Positions 44,855 through 54,827 of a stretch of 64,000 nt of DNA are shown piece after piece. How positions within the stretch are numbered: the first letter of the stretch is position 1; each line of letters begins with the position of its first letter. Where the stretch lies: contig NZ_JACYUD010000007.1 of assembly GCF_014841565.1 (NCBI RefSeq), positions 1 to 64,000 on the forward strand, read 5' to 3'. A model generated the notes under the pieces. That model was not told where the DNA came from. It searched no databases and saw only the letters and a list, made by a program, of their open reading frames with translations. Position numbers and translations under genes: made by a program. This DNA is from Rhizobium sp. CFBP 8762 (GTDB lineage: Bacteria; Pseudomonadota; Alphaproteobacteria; Rhizobiales; Rhizobiaceae).

Positions 44855-45711
44855 CTGCTATTCCCCTTCCGCAATCCTCCTCCATCCCGTGGCGCCGCCT
44901 GTTGCGCAACCGAGCCATGGTGGCGGGTGCCATTATTCTCGCATTGGTTCTGCTGGCCGCGCTGCTTGCGCCTTGGCTGGCACCCTACGCACCCAACAAA
45001 CTTTCCATCGTCAACAAGCTCAAAGCGCCATCACTGGCCCATCTTTTCGGAACAGATGAGTTTGGCCGCGATATTCTTTCGCGCGCCATGTATGCCGGGC
45101 GCATTTCGCTGCTGGTGAGCCTGGGTGTGGTTGCTATCTCCACGGTTCTGGGCGTTGTTCTGGGCGTGACCGCCGGGTATTTTCGAAAGGTCGATGCACC
45201 GATCTCGCGCCTGCTCGACGCCATGATGTCTTTCCCGGATATTCTGCTAGCCATTGCACTTGTTGCAGCCCTTGGGCCATCGCTTACCACCGTCATGCTG
45301 GCACTTGGCATCACCTATGCGCCACGTCTTGCCCGCATCGTGCGCGGCTCGACGCTGGTGTTGCGCGAACTGCCCTATATCGAAGCTGCCATCGCGCTTG
45401 GCTTGCCGACATGGCAAATTCTGTTGCGGCATATCCTGCTCAATCTCGCATCCCCCATTCTGGTGCAGGCCACCTTTATTTTTGCGTCTGCCATGCTGGC
45501 CGAAGCAAGCCTGTCTTTTCTGGGCGTCGGCGTGTCCACGGATATGCCGACATGGGGCACGATGCTGGCATCGGGCCGCGAGTTCATCAACAACGCGCCG
45601 TGGCTGATGGTGTTTCCGGGTCTTGCCATCATCTTATCCGTCCTGTCGCTGCAACTGGTGGGCGACGGCTTGCGCGATCTGGTCGATCCGCGCCTTGCGA
45701 AGGAAAGCTGA
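44851..45711 (+). CDS. Peptide-type ABC transporter permease (DppC-like)
   Basis: A 286-residue second permease. LFGTDEFGRDILSRAMYAGR is the DppC signature after TM1, the EAA loop is IEAAIALGLPTWQILLRHILLN, and LSFLGVGVSTDMPTWG follows. GTG 44851 overlaps the upstream stop. It pairs with the 43904 product to form the membrane channel. Confidence 0.94.
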   Translation: MTAIPLPQSSSIPWRRLLRNRAMVAGAIILALVLLAALLAPWLAPYAPNKLSIVNKLKAPSLAHLFGTDEFGRDILSRAMYAGRISLLVSLGVVAISTVLGVVLGVTAGYFRKVDAPISRLLDAMMSFPDILLAIALVAALGPSLTTVMLALGITYAPRLARIVRGSTLVLRELPYIEAAIALGLPTWQILLRHILLNLASPILVQATFIFASAMLAEASLSFLGVGVSTDMPTWGTMLASGREFINNAPWLMVFPGLAIILSVLSLQLVGDGLRDLVDPRLAKES

Positions 45712-45713
45712 TA

Positions 45714-47516
45714 ATGACTGTTGTACCACCTGTCCTGTCCGTCGAAAGCCTCAAAGTCTCCTTCAAAACCGAAAGCGGCTGGAAAGACGTTATCCGGGAT
45801 ATCAGCTTTCAGGTTCATGCGGGCGAAACGGTCGCCATTGTCGGCGAGTCCGGCTCCGGCAAAAGTGTGACTGCCTTGTCCACCATGCGGTTGCTGCCAC
45901 GCGATACCGCCAGATGCGAAGGACGCATTCTGCTGGACGGCAAGGATTTACTGACTGCGACGGAGACCGACATGCGCACAGTGCGCGGCGGCAGCATCGG
46001 CATGATTTTTCAGGAGCCGATGACGTCCCTCAATCCGGTCTTCACCATCGGCAATCAATTGGCCGAGGCACTGGTTCTGCACCAGAACAAGTCCTGGGCT
46101 GAGGCGGAAGCCGAGGCGCTGCGGCTGATGGAACGGGTGCGCATACCCTCTGCCAAAACGCGTCTGCACGAATATCCGCACAAGTTTTCCGGCGGCATGC
46201 GTCAACGCGTCATGATTGCCATGGCGCTTGCCTGCAAACCAAAACTGCTGATTGCCGACGAGCCTACGACCGCACTGGACGTGACCATTCAAGCGGAAAT
46301 CCTCCATATTATTCGTGAATTGCAGCGCGAGGAAAATATGGCCGTGCTGTTCATCACCCACGATATGGGCGTGGTGGCGGAAGTGGCCGACCGCACCGTG
46401 GTCATGCTGCGCGGAGATATGGTGGAGACGGCGGCAACGGCCGAGATTTTTGCCGCACCAAAGCAGCCATACACTCGCGCACTTCTGGCGGCCGTGCCCC
46501 GTCTGGGCACCATGGGCGACAGCGTGGCACCGCGCCGTTTTCCGGATATTGATCCGAGCACGGGATTAGCAACCGAAGGCCGGGACATGAACATGGTTCC
46601 CCCCGGCAGCAAGCCGATCCTGACCGTATCCAATCTCGCGGTTCGGTTCGATTTGCCGAAGGGCCGCGTGCACGCGGTCGAAGACGTCTCGTTTGATCTA
46701 CGCGCGGGGGAAACTCTGGCACTGGTGGGCGAATCCGGCTGTGGCAAGTCCACGACGGGCCGCTCCATCATGCGTCTGGTACAGCCGACCGCCGGGTCCA
46801 TTCATGTCGAGGGGCTTGATGTCGGCAATGCCGGTCGGCGCCAGATGCGCGACATGCGCCGCACGTCCCAGATGATTTTTCAGGACCCGTTTGCGTCCCT
46901 CAACCCTCGGATCCGCATCGGAGCAGCCATTGCAGAACCGATCCTGTCTCATGGCTTGATGAAGAAAGGCGCGGCACGGGAACGGGTTGCCGAACTGCTG
47001 ACGCAGGTGGGACTGTCTGCGACCATGGCCGATCGCTTTCCCCACGAGTTTTCCGGCGGTCAGCGCCAGCGTATCTCCATTGCGCGCGCTTTGGCGCTCG
47101 ATCCCAAATTCATCGTTGCCGACGAGGCGGTATCCGCGCTTGATGTTTCGGTCAAAGCGCAGGTTGCCAATCTGCTGCTGGATTTGCAGGAAAAACGTGG
47201 ACTGGCTTTCCTCTTCATCTCGCACGACATGGCCGTGGTGGAGCGCATCAGTCACCGGGTAGCAGTCATGTATCTGGGTGAAATCGTCGAGATTGGGCCC
47301 CGCGCCGCCATCTTTGGCAACCCGCAGCATCCCTATACGAAACGGCTGATCGCCGCCGTACCGGTTCCCGATCCCGCCCGTCGTGGTACGCTGCCACCAG
47401 CGCTGAACGAGGAAATAAAAAGCCCCTTCCGCCCTTACGATTACGTAGCCCCCAAACGCAGCTACCGCGAGGTTTCACCCGGTCATCTGGTGCAGCTTGC
47501 TACGGCGCAGAGTTAA
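45714..47516 (+). CDS. Peptide-type ABC transporter ATPase, two domains fused
   Basis: A 600-residue ATPase with two nucleotide-binding domains. Walker A is GESGSGKSV near residue 43 and GESGCGKST near residue 338. ABC signatures are FSGGMRQRV and FSGGQRQRI, and Walker B segments are [12 protein letters not shown] and [12 protein letters not shown]. In the second Walker B the usual Pro is replaced (DEAVSALD), but the Asp-Glu pair remains. The gene starts two bases after the permease stop and overlaps the convergent cyclase gene by four bases. Confidence 0.95.
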   Translation: MTVVPPVLSVESLKVSFKTESGWKDVIRDISFQVHAGETVAIVGESGSGKSVTALSTMRLLPRDTARCEGRILLDGKDLLTATETDMRTVRGGSIGMIFQEPMTSLNPVFTIGNQLAEALVLHQNKSWAEAEAEALRLMERVRIPSAKTRLHEYPHKFSGGMRQRVMIAMALACKPKLLIADEPTTALDVTIQAEILHIIRELQREENMAVLFITHDMGVVAEVADRTVVMLRGDMVETAATAEIFAAPKQPYTRALLAAVPRLGTMGDSVAPRRFPDIDPSTGLATEGRDMNMVPPGSKPILTVSNLAVRFDLPKGRVHAVEDVSFDLRAGETLALVGESGCGKSTTGRSIMRLVQPTAGSIHVEGLDVGNAGRRQMRDMRRTSQMIFQDPFASLNPRIRIGAAIAEPILSHGLMKKGAARERVAELLTQVGLSATMADRFPHEFSGGQRQRISIARALALDPKFIVADEAVSALDVSVKAQVANLLLDLQEKRGLAFLFISHDMAVVERISHRVAVMYLGEIVEIGPRAAIFGNPQHPYTKRLIAAVPVPDPARRGTLPPALNEEIKSPFRPYDYVAPKRSYREVSPGHLVQLATAQS

Positions 47517-48634
47517 TCCTGAATGGCTGATGGTAGACCGTTACCCGCCAGCACGACCCGGCCGCGCTGGTGCCGCTTGGCCTCATAAAGTGCGTCATCG
47601 GCGGACTTGATCAGCCGCTCCGGATCGCTGCGTTCGTCCGTTGCAAAAACGAGACCGACACTAACGCCGATAACGATGTCTTGATGATCATAACTGTACG
47701 GACGTGAGATTTCGGCAATCATTCGCTCAGCAAAGGCCACGGCTGTTGCCTGATCGGATGGGTCAGCCTGAAGCAGAAGAAACTCGTCTCCGCCAATCCG
47801 GCACAAAATATCGTGTGGCCCTACCAGTTGCTGCACACGGGAGGCGACACACCCAAGAATGAAATCTCCTGCCGGATGACCGTGAACATCATTGGCCTCC
47901 TTGAAGTGATCAAGATCGAGATAATGGACCGCAACTGTTCGCCCGCCGGAGTTCAGTTTTCGAAACGCGTCCACCAATCCCCGGCGGTTCCGCAGGCCGG
48001 TCAGGGGGTCGATCCGTGAACGTTCTTCCGATTGATAACGGCTTAGTAGCATCTCGACCAGAATCCTGCGGCGGTACAGAATTGTATCGAGCGACGTGAA
48101 GGTCATGGCGATCAGAAAAAGGCCGAGGAACTTAGACGCAGGCTCTTCGCTCATGATCAGAACCAGGATGACCGGCTGGCCTGCCGCGACAAGACACAGG
48201 ACGGTATAATTGAGCGCGGCGCCGCCACGCGCGATAATTCCAACCGTGTAGACCATCATGGTTGCCAGAAAAATACTGTCGACATTATCGGGACTGATGA
48301 CGATGCCGTAAGCGCAGAGAATACCGACCGAGCTTGCGTAGGTTATGGCGGAGCTTGCAAACAGCCGTATCCAGTTCTGCCATGAAAGAAGCCGGGGCTT
48401 GCGCCGCCACAGCTGGATAACGCTCATGATGTAACCACAGCACACCGTGTTGAAAACAGCCAACCACAGAAGAACCGCACTGTTCTGAATATACGCGCCG
48501 AGGAAACCGACGATAATAATGGATACGGTGAGAATGGCCAGCGCCGTTACCGGGCTGAACATATCGGCAAGCAAATCTTCCGCAATTTCCGTCGGCCAAG
48601 CGCTCCCGTTTTTCCAAAATTGCAGAAACTTCAT
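47513..48634 (-). CDS. Diguanylate cyclase (GGDEF) with membrane domain
   Basis: A 373-residue protein. The N-terminal half has about six hydrophobic segments, and the C-terminal half is a GGDEF domain (RIDPLTGLRNRRGL, active site IGGDEF near residue 281), so it should make c-di-GMP from two GTP. The inhibitory I-site RxxD, expected five residues before GGDEF, is absent (VGPHD instead). Product inhibition by that route is unlikely. It is transcribed alone; the cue is presumably sensed in the membrane domain. Confidence 0.9.
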   Translation of the reverse strand: MKFLQFWKNGSAWPTEIAEDLLADMFSPVTALAILTVSIIIVGFLGAYIQNSAVLLWLAVFNTVCCGYIMSVIQLWRRKPRLLSWQNWIRLFASSAITYASSVGILCAYGIVISPDNVDSIFLATMMVYTVGIIARGGAALNYTVLCLVAAGQPVILVLIMSEEPASKFLGLFLIAMTFTSLDTILYRRRILVEMLLSRYQSEERSRIDPLTGLRNRRGLVDAFRKLNSGGRTVAVHYLDLDHFKEANDVHGHPAGDFILGCVASRVQQLVGPHDILCRIGGDEFLLLQADPSDQATAVAFAERMIAEISRPYSYDHQDIVIGVSVGLVFATDERSDPERLIKSADDALYEAKRHQRGRVVLAGNGLPSAIQD

Positions 48635-48904
48635 GACCCGCCCAGAACCATACTTGAACGACCGCTACTAGCCGACCAAGGGCGAAGCATGTGGCCCCTT
48701 CTGTCGACAACGACCGTAACCCCCGGAAACCCTACCACAACACATTAGCTTTATAATATATAATTTAGCATTTATTTGTTTAATTGCAGGAGAGCACATA
48801 TTTTTGTTGCGAAACACAATGATAGGCTCATAAACATGCGAATAACGCGAGCCTGTTGCGCGGCTGTGCCAGGCTCAACCACGCAAATCCGGGAGACTAT
48901 CAGA
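48635..48904. other. Intergenic region upstream of aroD and cyclase
   Basis: A 270-base gap between divergent genes, notably AT-rich at 48745-48790 (TTATAATATATAATTTAGC). It probably holds both promoters. No gene or clear operator is seen. Confidence 0.5.
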
Positions 48905-49675
48905 ATGGCCGTTCAACCGCTCACTCTACGCGATACAGTCATAGGACAGGGGCGTCCGAAGACAATCGTGCCGACGACAGCGCAGAACGCAACCGGAGCG
49001 CTGGAGCAGGTCAAGGCCATAGCAGCCAACGCGTCTGCGGATATTATCGAATGGCGGATCGATTATCTCGATATTGCGACGAACGCCCCGGCACTGATCA
49101 CCCTGGCTGAAACGATAGGACAGGCTGCAAACAACAAACCCGTTATTGCCACCTTCCGCACCAAGGCCGAAGGCGGACCGATTGCAATTGACGACCATGA
49201 CTATGGCCGTGTGTTAAGCGCCCTGATCGATGCGCGAGCCGCTGACCTTTTCGACATCGAAATGTTTCGCGATGAAGCAGTCGTGACGTCACTGATTGCC
49301 AAGGCGCATGCGTCCGGCCTCCATGTCATCCTTTCAAGTCATGATTTTTCTGAAACACCGCCGGTTGACGAGATTGTAGCGCGCTTGCGGCGGCAGGACG
49401 CGCTGGGCGCCGATGTGCTGAAAATCGCAGTCATGCCCAAGCAGCCACGCGATGTGCTGACGTTGCTGGATGCCACGTTGCAAGTCCGTGATGAGACGAG
49501 CAAACCACTCCTGACGATGTCGATGGGTGCCCTTGGCGTTATCTCTCGGTTGGCTGGGGAAACATTTGGCTCATCTCTGACCTTCGGCATGATGGGGAAG
49601 GCATCGGCCCCCGGTCAGATCGATGTTGGCCAGCTTCAAGACACTCTTGAGGTTTTGCATTCGGCAGGACAATAA
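48905..49675 (+). CDS. aroD: Type I 3-dehydroquinate dehydratase
   Basis: A 256-residue class I DHQ dehydratase, converting 3-dehydroquinate to 3-dehydroshikimate via a Schiff base. EWRID holds the conserved Glu and Arg, SSHDFSETP the catalytic His, and VLKIAVMPK the Schiff-base Lys. The C-terminal MSMGALGVISRLAGETFGS matches the family. Many alphaproteobacteria use the type II enzyme for the shikimate pathway, so this copy may serve quinate/shikimate catabolism. ATG 48905 is chosen by family length. It lies 92 bases before a peptide-type importer, and co-expression is possible. Confidence 0.92.
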   Translation: MAVQPLTLRDTVIGQGRPKTIVPTTAQNATGALEQVKAIAANASADIIEWRIDYLDIATNAPALITLAETIGQAANNKPVIATFRTKAEGGPIAIDDHDYGRVLSALIDARAADLFDIEMFRDEAVVTSLIAKAHASGLHVILSSHDFSETPPVDEIVARLRRQDALGADVLKIAVMPKQPRDVLTLLDATLQVRDETSKPLLTMSMGALGVISRLAGETFGSSLTFGMMGKASAPGQIDVGQLQDTLEVLHSAGQ

Positions 49676-49767
49676 TCCACAGTTTGCATATGCGTCGTTC
49701 AACATATATTGCAATGTTATATAGTATCGTTTAGAAGGGCCGTATTCGCAGTCTGGATACCGCACCG

Positions 49768-50589
49768 ATGTCGTTGTTGCCCACCGCCTTGTCCGTAGAA
49801 AACCTGTCTGTTTTTGTGGGTAGCAGACAGATCGTCACCGATCTCTCGTTTGAAATAGCTGCGGGCGAGCGTGTATGTCTCCTCGGCGCGTCTGGATCCG
49901 GAAAATCGCTGACCGCAAGTGCCATACTGGGTCTGCTGCCCGCCAATGGTCACGTGGAAGGGTCGATCAAGGTTCAGGGGTACGAGGTTGCCAACGTGGC
50001 TGCTGCCCTGCGTCCGAAACAGGCACAGGCGGCAATGGTCTTTCAGGATTCGCACTCGGCCTTGAATCCTTTGGTCTCTATCGGTGCGCAACTGCGTGAG
50101 CCACTGCGGCGGCGACAGGGATTATCTAACGAAGCGGCGGAACGTAAGGCGGTCGAATCGCTGGATGCAATGGGCCTGCCGGATCCCATGAATCTTTTGA
50201 AACGATGCCCCGCAGAAATTTCCGGCGGTCAACGCCAGCGTGTGTGCATCGCCCTTGCGCTTGCCTGCAAAACATCCCTGCTCGTTGCGGACGAACCGAC
50301 AACCGCGCTCGACGTCATCACACAGGCGCAGGTACTACGCGTCCTCAAGCAAAACACTGGGACGAAGGATGCGCCAGCAACGTTGTTTATAACGCATGAT
50401 CTGGGAGCTGCGGTGCAACTTTGCGACAGGGCAATTATCCTTGAACGGGGAACCATAATCGAGTCTGGTCCGCTTGCCAGCATACTGACCTCACCTCGCC
50501 ACCCCTTCACGCGATCCTTGATTGCCACCGCGCAGGCAGGGGTTATCGAAACTGTTCCACAGACCATCCCCTATCAGGAGGCCGTGTGA
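49768..50589 (+). CDS. Peptide/nickel-type ABC transporter ATPase 1
   Basis: A 273-residue ATPase of the DppD/NikD group. Walker A is LGASGSGKS, the signature ISGGQRQRV, and Walker [13 protein letters not shown]; the H-loop is FITHDLGAA. It is shorter than DppD (about 330 residues), lacking the oligopeptide C-terminal extension, as is usual for NikD-type subunits. Upstream, AACAT/ATGTT arms at 49701-49718 form a possible operator. It is the first gene of a four-gene importer operon. Confidence 0.92.
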   Translation: MSLLPTALSVENLSVFVGSRQIVTDLSFEIAAGERVCLLGASGSGKSLTASAILGLLPANGHVEGSIKVQGYEVANVAAALRPKQAQAAMVFQDSHSALNPLVSIGAQLREPLRRRQGLSNEAAERKAVESLDAMGLPDPMNLLKRCPAEISGGQRQRVCIALALACKTSLLVADEPTTALDVITQAQVLRVLKQNTGTKDAPATLFITHDLGAAVQLCDRAIILERGTIIESGPLASILTSPRHPFTRSLIATAQAGVIETVPQTIPYQEAV

Positions 50590-51413
50590 TGCTGTCTTTG
50601 AATCAGGATGGTTCATTTTTGTCCGCCGATTGCATCAACCACAGTTACACGCTGCCGCGCCAGTCGTTCTGGAAGGCAGCGGAGCGCCGCCAGGTCGTGC
50701 GGGATGTGAGTTTCCGGCTGGCACCGGGCGAGCGGGTCGGACTTGTTGGAATGTCCGGTTCGGGAAAATCAACCTTGCTGCGCTCTCTTCTCGCGATCGA
50801 GCAGCCGGACTCCGGCAACATCACCTGCCAATGCAAAGCGGTTGAGCCAGCCTCCGTTCCGGCTCTGCGGTGGTATCGCCGCATGGTACAGTACATTCCT
50901 CAGGACCCCGCTTCTTCCCTTGATCCCCGGATGACGGTTGCTGCGCTCGTTGCCGAGCCGCTGATCCGCCTCCATGTCGATTGCGATCATGTACAGCGCG
51001 CGCAGGAAGCCATAGAGCAGGTCGGACTTGACCAACAGTTTCTCAACCGCCGTCCCGGCGAACTATCGGGCGGACAGGCTCAGCGTGTCGCCATCGCTCG
51101 TGCCATTGCCACGCGGCCTGCTTTTCTGCTGGCCGATGAGCCGGTAAGCGGCCTGGACCTGCCGATCCGGGCGCAGGTTGTGGCGGTGCTGAAAAGCCTT
51201 TCGGAAAACAACGGTACCGGTCTGCTGATCGTGTCTCACGATTTATCCGTTGTCGCCAATCTTTGCCAACGCACGATGGTGATGGATGACGGCAGAATTG
51301 TCGAGGACCGCGCGACACAGGACTTGCTCTGCGACCCCCGTCATGCACGGACGGTGGAGCTGATCAACGCGGTTCCTCCTCTGCCCAAACCAAACCGGCC
51401 ACGATTGAGCTGA
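50589..51413 (+). CDS. Peptide/nickel-type ABC transporter ATPase 2
   Basis: A 274-residue ATPase of the DppF/NikE group. Walker A is GMSGSGKST, the signature LSGGQAQRV, and Walker B FLLADEPVSGLD. It opens with a short basic stretch before RDVSFRLAPGE. ATG 50589 is spaced correctly from AGGAGG at 50576; a GTG three bases earlier is possible. The start overlaps the upstream stop. Confidence 0.93.
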   Translation: MLSLNQDGSFLSADCINHSYTLPRQSFWKAAERRQVVRDVSFRLAPGERVGLVGMSGSGKSTLLRSLLAIEQPDSGNITCQCKAVEPASVPALRWYRRMVQYIPQDPASSLDPRMTVAALVAEPLIRLHVDCDHVQRAQEAIEQVGLDQQFLNRRPGELSGGQAQRVAIARAIATRPAFLLADEPVSGLDLPIRAQVVAVLKSLSENNGTGLLIVSHDLSVVANLCQRTMVMDDGRIVEDRATQDLLCDPRHARTVELINAVPPLPKPNRPRLS

Positions 51414-51462
51414 TCCTACAGCTTTACTGCCCTGCCCCGTTCTTGATTCAAGGAGTGACGTT

Positions 51463-52977
51463 ATGACACGACGCCTGCTGCTGGCTTCAGCATTGATGAT
51501 AAGTTTGCCTCTGGTCCTTGCCGGATGTTTCGAAGACAAACAGACGGACACCAGCACGGTAGAGGGCAGCGACCACCGCGTCCGCGTCGCAATGCTGCAA
51601 CCGCCGCGTTCCGGTTTGACCCCATTATCGGACGATGCCTTCAAACTGTCTCGCTGGGGGGCAACCGAAACCCTTATTCGCCTTGACCCAATCGGAGATC
51701 CGCAGCCCTTTCTGGCGACCGAGTGGAAACAGCTCGATCCCAAAACCTGGCGCTTCGTCATACGCAAGGGCGTTACATTTCATGATGGCACGGAGCTGAC
51801 ACCGCAGCACGTGGTGAACTCGCTGATGGCTGCTACACGGGCTGCACCCAAACCGCGCATTCTGGACGGCGTGACGCTGGCAGCGGAAGTTGATGGTGCC
51901 GATGCCGTCATCATCCAGACCGGGAAGGACGATCCGCTTGTGCCCAACCGGCTGTCCAGCCCACAACTGGCCATTCTGGCCACCAAAGCCTATGGTGCCG
52001 ATGGTCGCGTGAACCCGATTGAAGCCGGGACCGGCCCGTTCTCGCTGAAGGTCATCAATGGCACGACCAGCGCAAAGCTGGACAGGTTTGACGGCTACTG
52101 GGGCGAAAAGGCAAAACTTGCCGGTATCGACGCGGACTATGTGCCGGATGGCACAGCGCGGGCAGCGTCATTGCGCACAGGCAACGCCGATGTCGTGGAG
52201 GCAATCCCGGTGTCGCAAGTCGCACTTCTCGATCCGTCCGTCGTTCACGAAGTGCCGATGCCACGCACCAACACGCTGTACCTCAACACCCGGAACGGTC
52301 CGTTGACGGACCCTGCCCTGCGCGCCGCCATCCGCGATGCCGTGGATCGCATAAGCATCGTCAACGCGGTTTACGAAGGCCGGGCTGATATTGCGGCGGG
52401 CCTGCTTGGCCCAGCGCTGCCTTGGGCTGCCAAGGTGCGCAAACCCGTTGCCAACCCGGTTGCAGCGGGCGCGCCCAACGGCGCCGAAATAACGCTGGCC
52501 ACCTTTACAGACCGTGCCGAACTGCCGGAAGTCGCAGTCTTGCTGGAACAGCAACTGACAAAGGCAGGCTTTAAAGTGAAGCAGGAAGTCCGGCAATACG
52601 CGCATATTGAAGCCGACGCCTTGGCAGGCAAGTTCGATGCGTTCATTCTCTCGCGCGCAACCGTGCTCGATTCCGGCGACCCCGTGGCCTACATGTTCAG
52701 CGATTTCGCATGCGAAGGCTCCTTTAACATCGCGCAGCTATGCGACCCGGCGGTCGACGCCGCTCTGGCGAAGGCGGCCGCCACGCCCTCCGGTGATGCC
52801 CGCAGGCAGGCCATTATCGACGCGGAAGCGGCCGTCCTCGCCACAAACGCGGCGATCCCCATGCTGCACGAACGCGTTATTCAGGGTGAGGCCGCTACGG
52901 TTTCCGCAGCGGAGCGCGATCCGCGTGAGCGTGTACTGATCAGCGAGCGCACAGCCATCGCAGATACGAAACCCTAA
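51463..52977 (+). CDS. Lipoprotein substrate-binding protein of peptide/nickel-type importer
   Basis: A 504-residue family 5 binding protein with a lipoprotein signal: LPLVLAGCFED, with the lipidated Cys at residue 22. The signature WRFVIRKGVTFHDGTELTPQHVVNSL is present. A lipoprotein anchor is less usual for Gram-negative binding proteins, so it may be attached to the inner or outer membrane. AAGGAG precedes the start. The ligand is not evident; an adjacent aroD and downstream lyase give no firm hint. Confidence 0.92.
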   Translation: MTRRLLLASALMISLPLVLAGCFEDKQTDTSTVEGSDHRVRVAMLQPPRSGLTPLSDDAFKLSRWGATETLIRLDPIGDPQPFLATEWKQLDPKTWRFVIRKGVTFHDGTELTPQHVVNSLMAATRAAPKPRILDGVTLAAEVDGADAVIIQTGKDDPLVPNRLSSPQLAILATKAYGADGRVNPIEAGTGPFSLKVINGTTSAKLDRFDGYWGEKAKLAGIDADYVPDGTARAASLRTGNADVVEAIPVSQVALLDPSVVHEVPMPRTNTLYLNTRNGPLTDPALRAAIRDAVDRISIVNAVYEGRADIAAGLLGPALPWAAKVRKPVANPVAAGAPNGAEITLATFTDRAELPEVAVLLEQQLTKAGFKVKQEVRQYAHIEADALAGKFDAFILSRATVLDSGDPVAYMFSDFACEGSFNIAQLCDPAVDAALAKAAATPSGDARRQAIIDAEAAVLATNAAIPMLHERVIQGEAATVSAAERDPRERVLISERTAIADTKP

Positions 52978-53057
52978 GACCAATATCAAAGCGTCGCCCA
53001 GCACGTCTCGCGAATTCTCAGTCATGAGCGTGCTGCCACGACCCGCTTGGGACTGCC

Positions 53058-54827
53058 ATGACAGATTTCTTTGCCTCACCGCCAGGACGCCGTTTTCGCA
53101 TCCGGCTTGATCCGTTCGTTCCGGCGCTTTCACGAGCGGTCACTCTTTTGATTGTGCTGGTGCTCGTCGGGCTCCTGCCATGGCTGTCCGGGCGTGATCC
53201 GGCGCTGAGTATTTTGCGGGCGAAGTCCGGAGATCAGGAGGCCACGCCGGAGGCATTGAATGCAATTCGCATGGAATTAGGGCTGGATCTCAACCCCTTA
53301 CACAGACTGGGCGGCTGGTTTGTAGGTCTCGCGCAAGGGGATGCAGGAACGTCATGGATTTCCGGCGCGCCGGTATTGCCCGGAATGTTGCAGGCGGCAC
53401 AGGTAAGCCTGACGCTGATGGGTTTCGCTGCCGTGGTCGCAGCAATCACGGCGGTCCTCCTGTGTGTGCTTGTTGTTCGTAGAGCGCTCCGTGGAAGCAC
53501 AGTGCGCTCTTCCGGCGTGATCGCGGCAGCGCTGACAGCGTTGCCGGAATTCCTGCTGTCCTCGGTCCTCCTCGTGGTTTTTGCTGTTTGGCTGCGTTGG
53601 TTTCCACCCTATGGCTGGCGCGGTGTGGAGTACGCCGTCCTGCCAGCGCTTGCCCTTGGCCTGCCTGCGGGAGGACTGCTGGGAAGGCTGTTTTCCGATG
53701 GCCTGACGGCGACGTTCAGCGAACGCTGGGTCGCCACATGGACGGTTGCCGGTTTTTCTCGTGCAAAAATTGTTGCGTCCGTGGTGCGTCGCACATTGCC
53801 AAGCCTGATGCCGCAGGTCGGCATGGTGATGGTTGCGCTGACGGGCGGGGCGGTTGCTGTAGAGCAAGTCTTTTCCATTCCGGGCCTCGGGCGGGCAACG
53901 CTGGGGGCCGCATCCGCGCAGGACTTACCAGCGTTGCAAACCGGTATTCTCATCCTGCTATTAATTGCGATTTTCCTTGGCAGCACAGCCAATATCGTGC
54001 GCGGTCTGTTGCTGGGTCGTGCGTTACAGGCGGGCGCCCTGCCAGTGCCAACAGTCTCGCGCCAAACTGCGCGTTATAGCTGGGTTGTGCCATTGGCTGT
54101 TGCTGCGCTTCTGCTGTTGCTGATCATACTCGGCCTGCCGCGTGATCCCTTCACATCGGCATTTCAGCGCTTACAGCCGCCGGACTGGTCGCTTCCTCTC
54201 GGCGCAGATGGTACAGGGCGGGATATTCTGGCCCGGGTTGCCCATGGCGCCCTGTCGACCATCGGCATGGCCGTCTTTGTTGTGCTATTGTCTTTTGCGC
54301 TGGGTCTGATTGTCGGCCTCGCCCCACGGCTGGCTGCTGGCCCAATAGAAATGACCAAGGCAACACCCCCGGTCATCGCCGGTCTGGTGGTTTCGGCAAT
54401 TCTGGGCCCGAGTGCGGGCGGAGCTATTCTCGCGGTCACGGCTGTCGCTTGGGCACCGCTCGCCGCCCACGCGGCGGCGCTGGTAACAGAGGTCAAGGCG
54501 CAACCTCATGTTCGAATGACACCCATTCTCGGTGTCGGGCAGCTCAGACTGATGAGCCGCTACGTGCTGCCAGCAGTTATTGGCCCTGTATTTCGCCATG
54601 CCATGCTGCGACTGCCCGGTGTAGCACTCGCATTGGCAGCGCTGGGCTTTCTCGGTCTCGGCCCTCGCCCGCCCGCCCCGGAGTGGGGCCTGGTGCTGGC
54701 GGAGGGCATTCCCTATATCGAGCGCGCCCCTTGGGCGGTGTTGATACCGGCCAGTGCACTGGTGTTGCTTTCCGTTTTTGCCGTCTCGCTGTCAAACCTC
54801 TCCCCAGACGTCCGGCGTCGAGGATGA
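53058..54827 (+). CDS. Fused ABC transporter permease (DppB-DppC type in one chain)
   Basis: A 589-residue protein carrying both permease modules. Residues 1-330 look like DppB/NikB (EAA loop TVAGFSRAKIVASVVRRTLPS, then EQVFSIPGLGRATLG). Residues 345-589 look like DppC/NikC (LGADGTGRDILARVAHGALS; then LGLGPRPPAPEWG near the end). About 12 membrane segments are expected. Such subunits are normally separate; fusion would fix their 1:1 ratio. The last 36 bases overlap the convergent ammonia-lyase-like gene. Confidence 0.9.
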   Translation: MTDFFASPPGRRFRIRLDPFVPALSRAVTLLIVLVLVGLLPWLSGRDPALSILRAKSGDQEATPEALNAIRMELGLDLNPLHRLGGWFVGLAQGDAGTSWISGAPVLPGMLQAAQVSLTLMGFAAVVAAITAVLLCVLVVRRALRGSTVRSSGVIAAALTALPEFLLSSVLLVVFAVWLRWFPPYGWRGVEYAVLPALALGLPAGGLLGRLFSDGLTATFSERWVATWTVAGFSRAKIVASVVRRTLPSLMPQVGMVMVALTGGAVAVEQVFSIPGLGRATLGAASAQDLPALQTGILILLLIAIFLGSTANIVRGLLLGRALQAGALPVPTVSRQTARYSWVVPLAVAALLLLLIILGLPRDPFTSAFQRLQPPDWSLPLGADGTGRDILARVAHGALSTIGMAVFVVLLSFALGLIVGLAPRLAAGPIEMTKATPPVIAGLVVSAILGPSAGGAILAVTAVAWAPLAAHAAALVTEVKAQPHVRMTPILGVGQLRLMSRYVLPAVIGPVFRHAMLRLPGVALALAALGFLGLGPRPPAPEWGLVLAEGIPYIERAPWAVLIPASALVLLSVFAVSLSNLSPDVRRRG

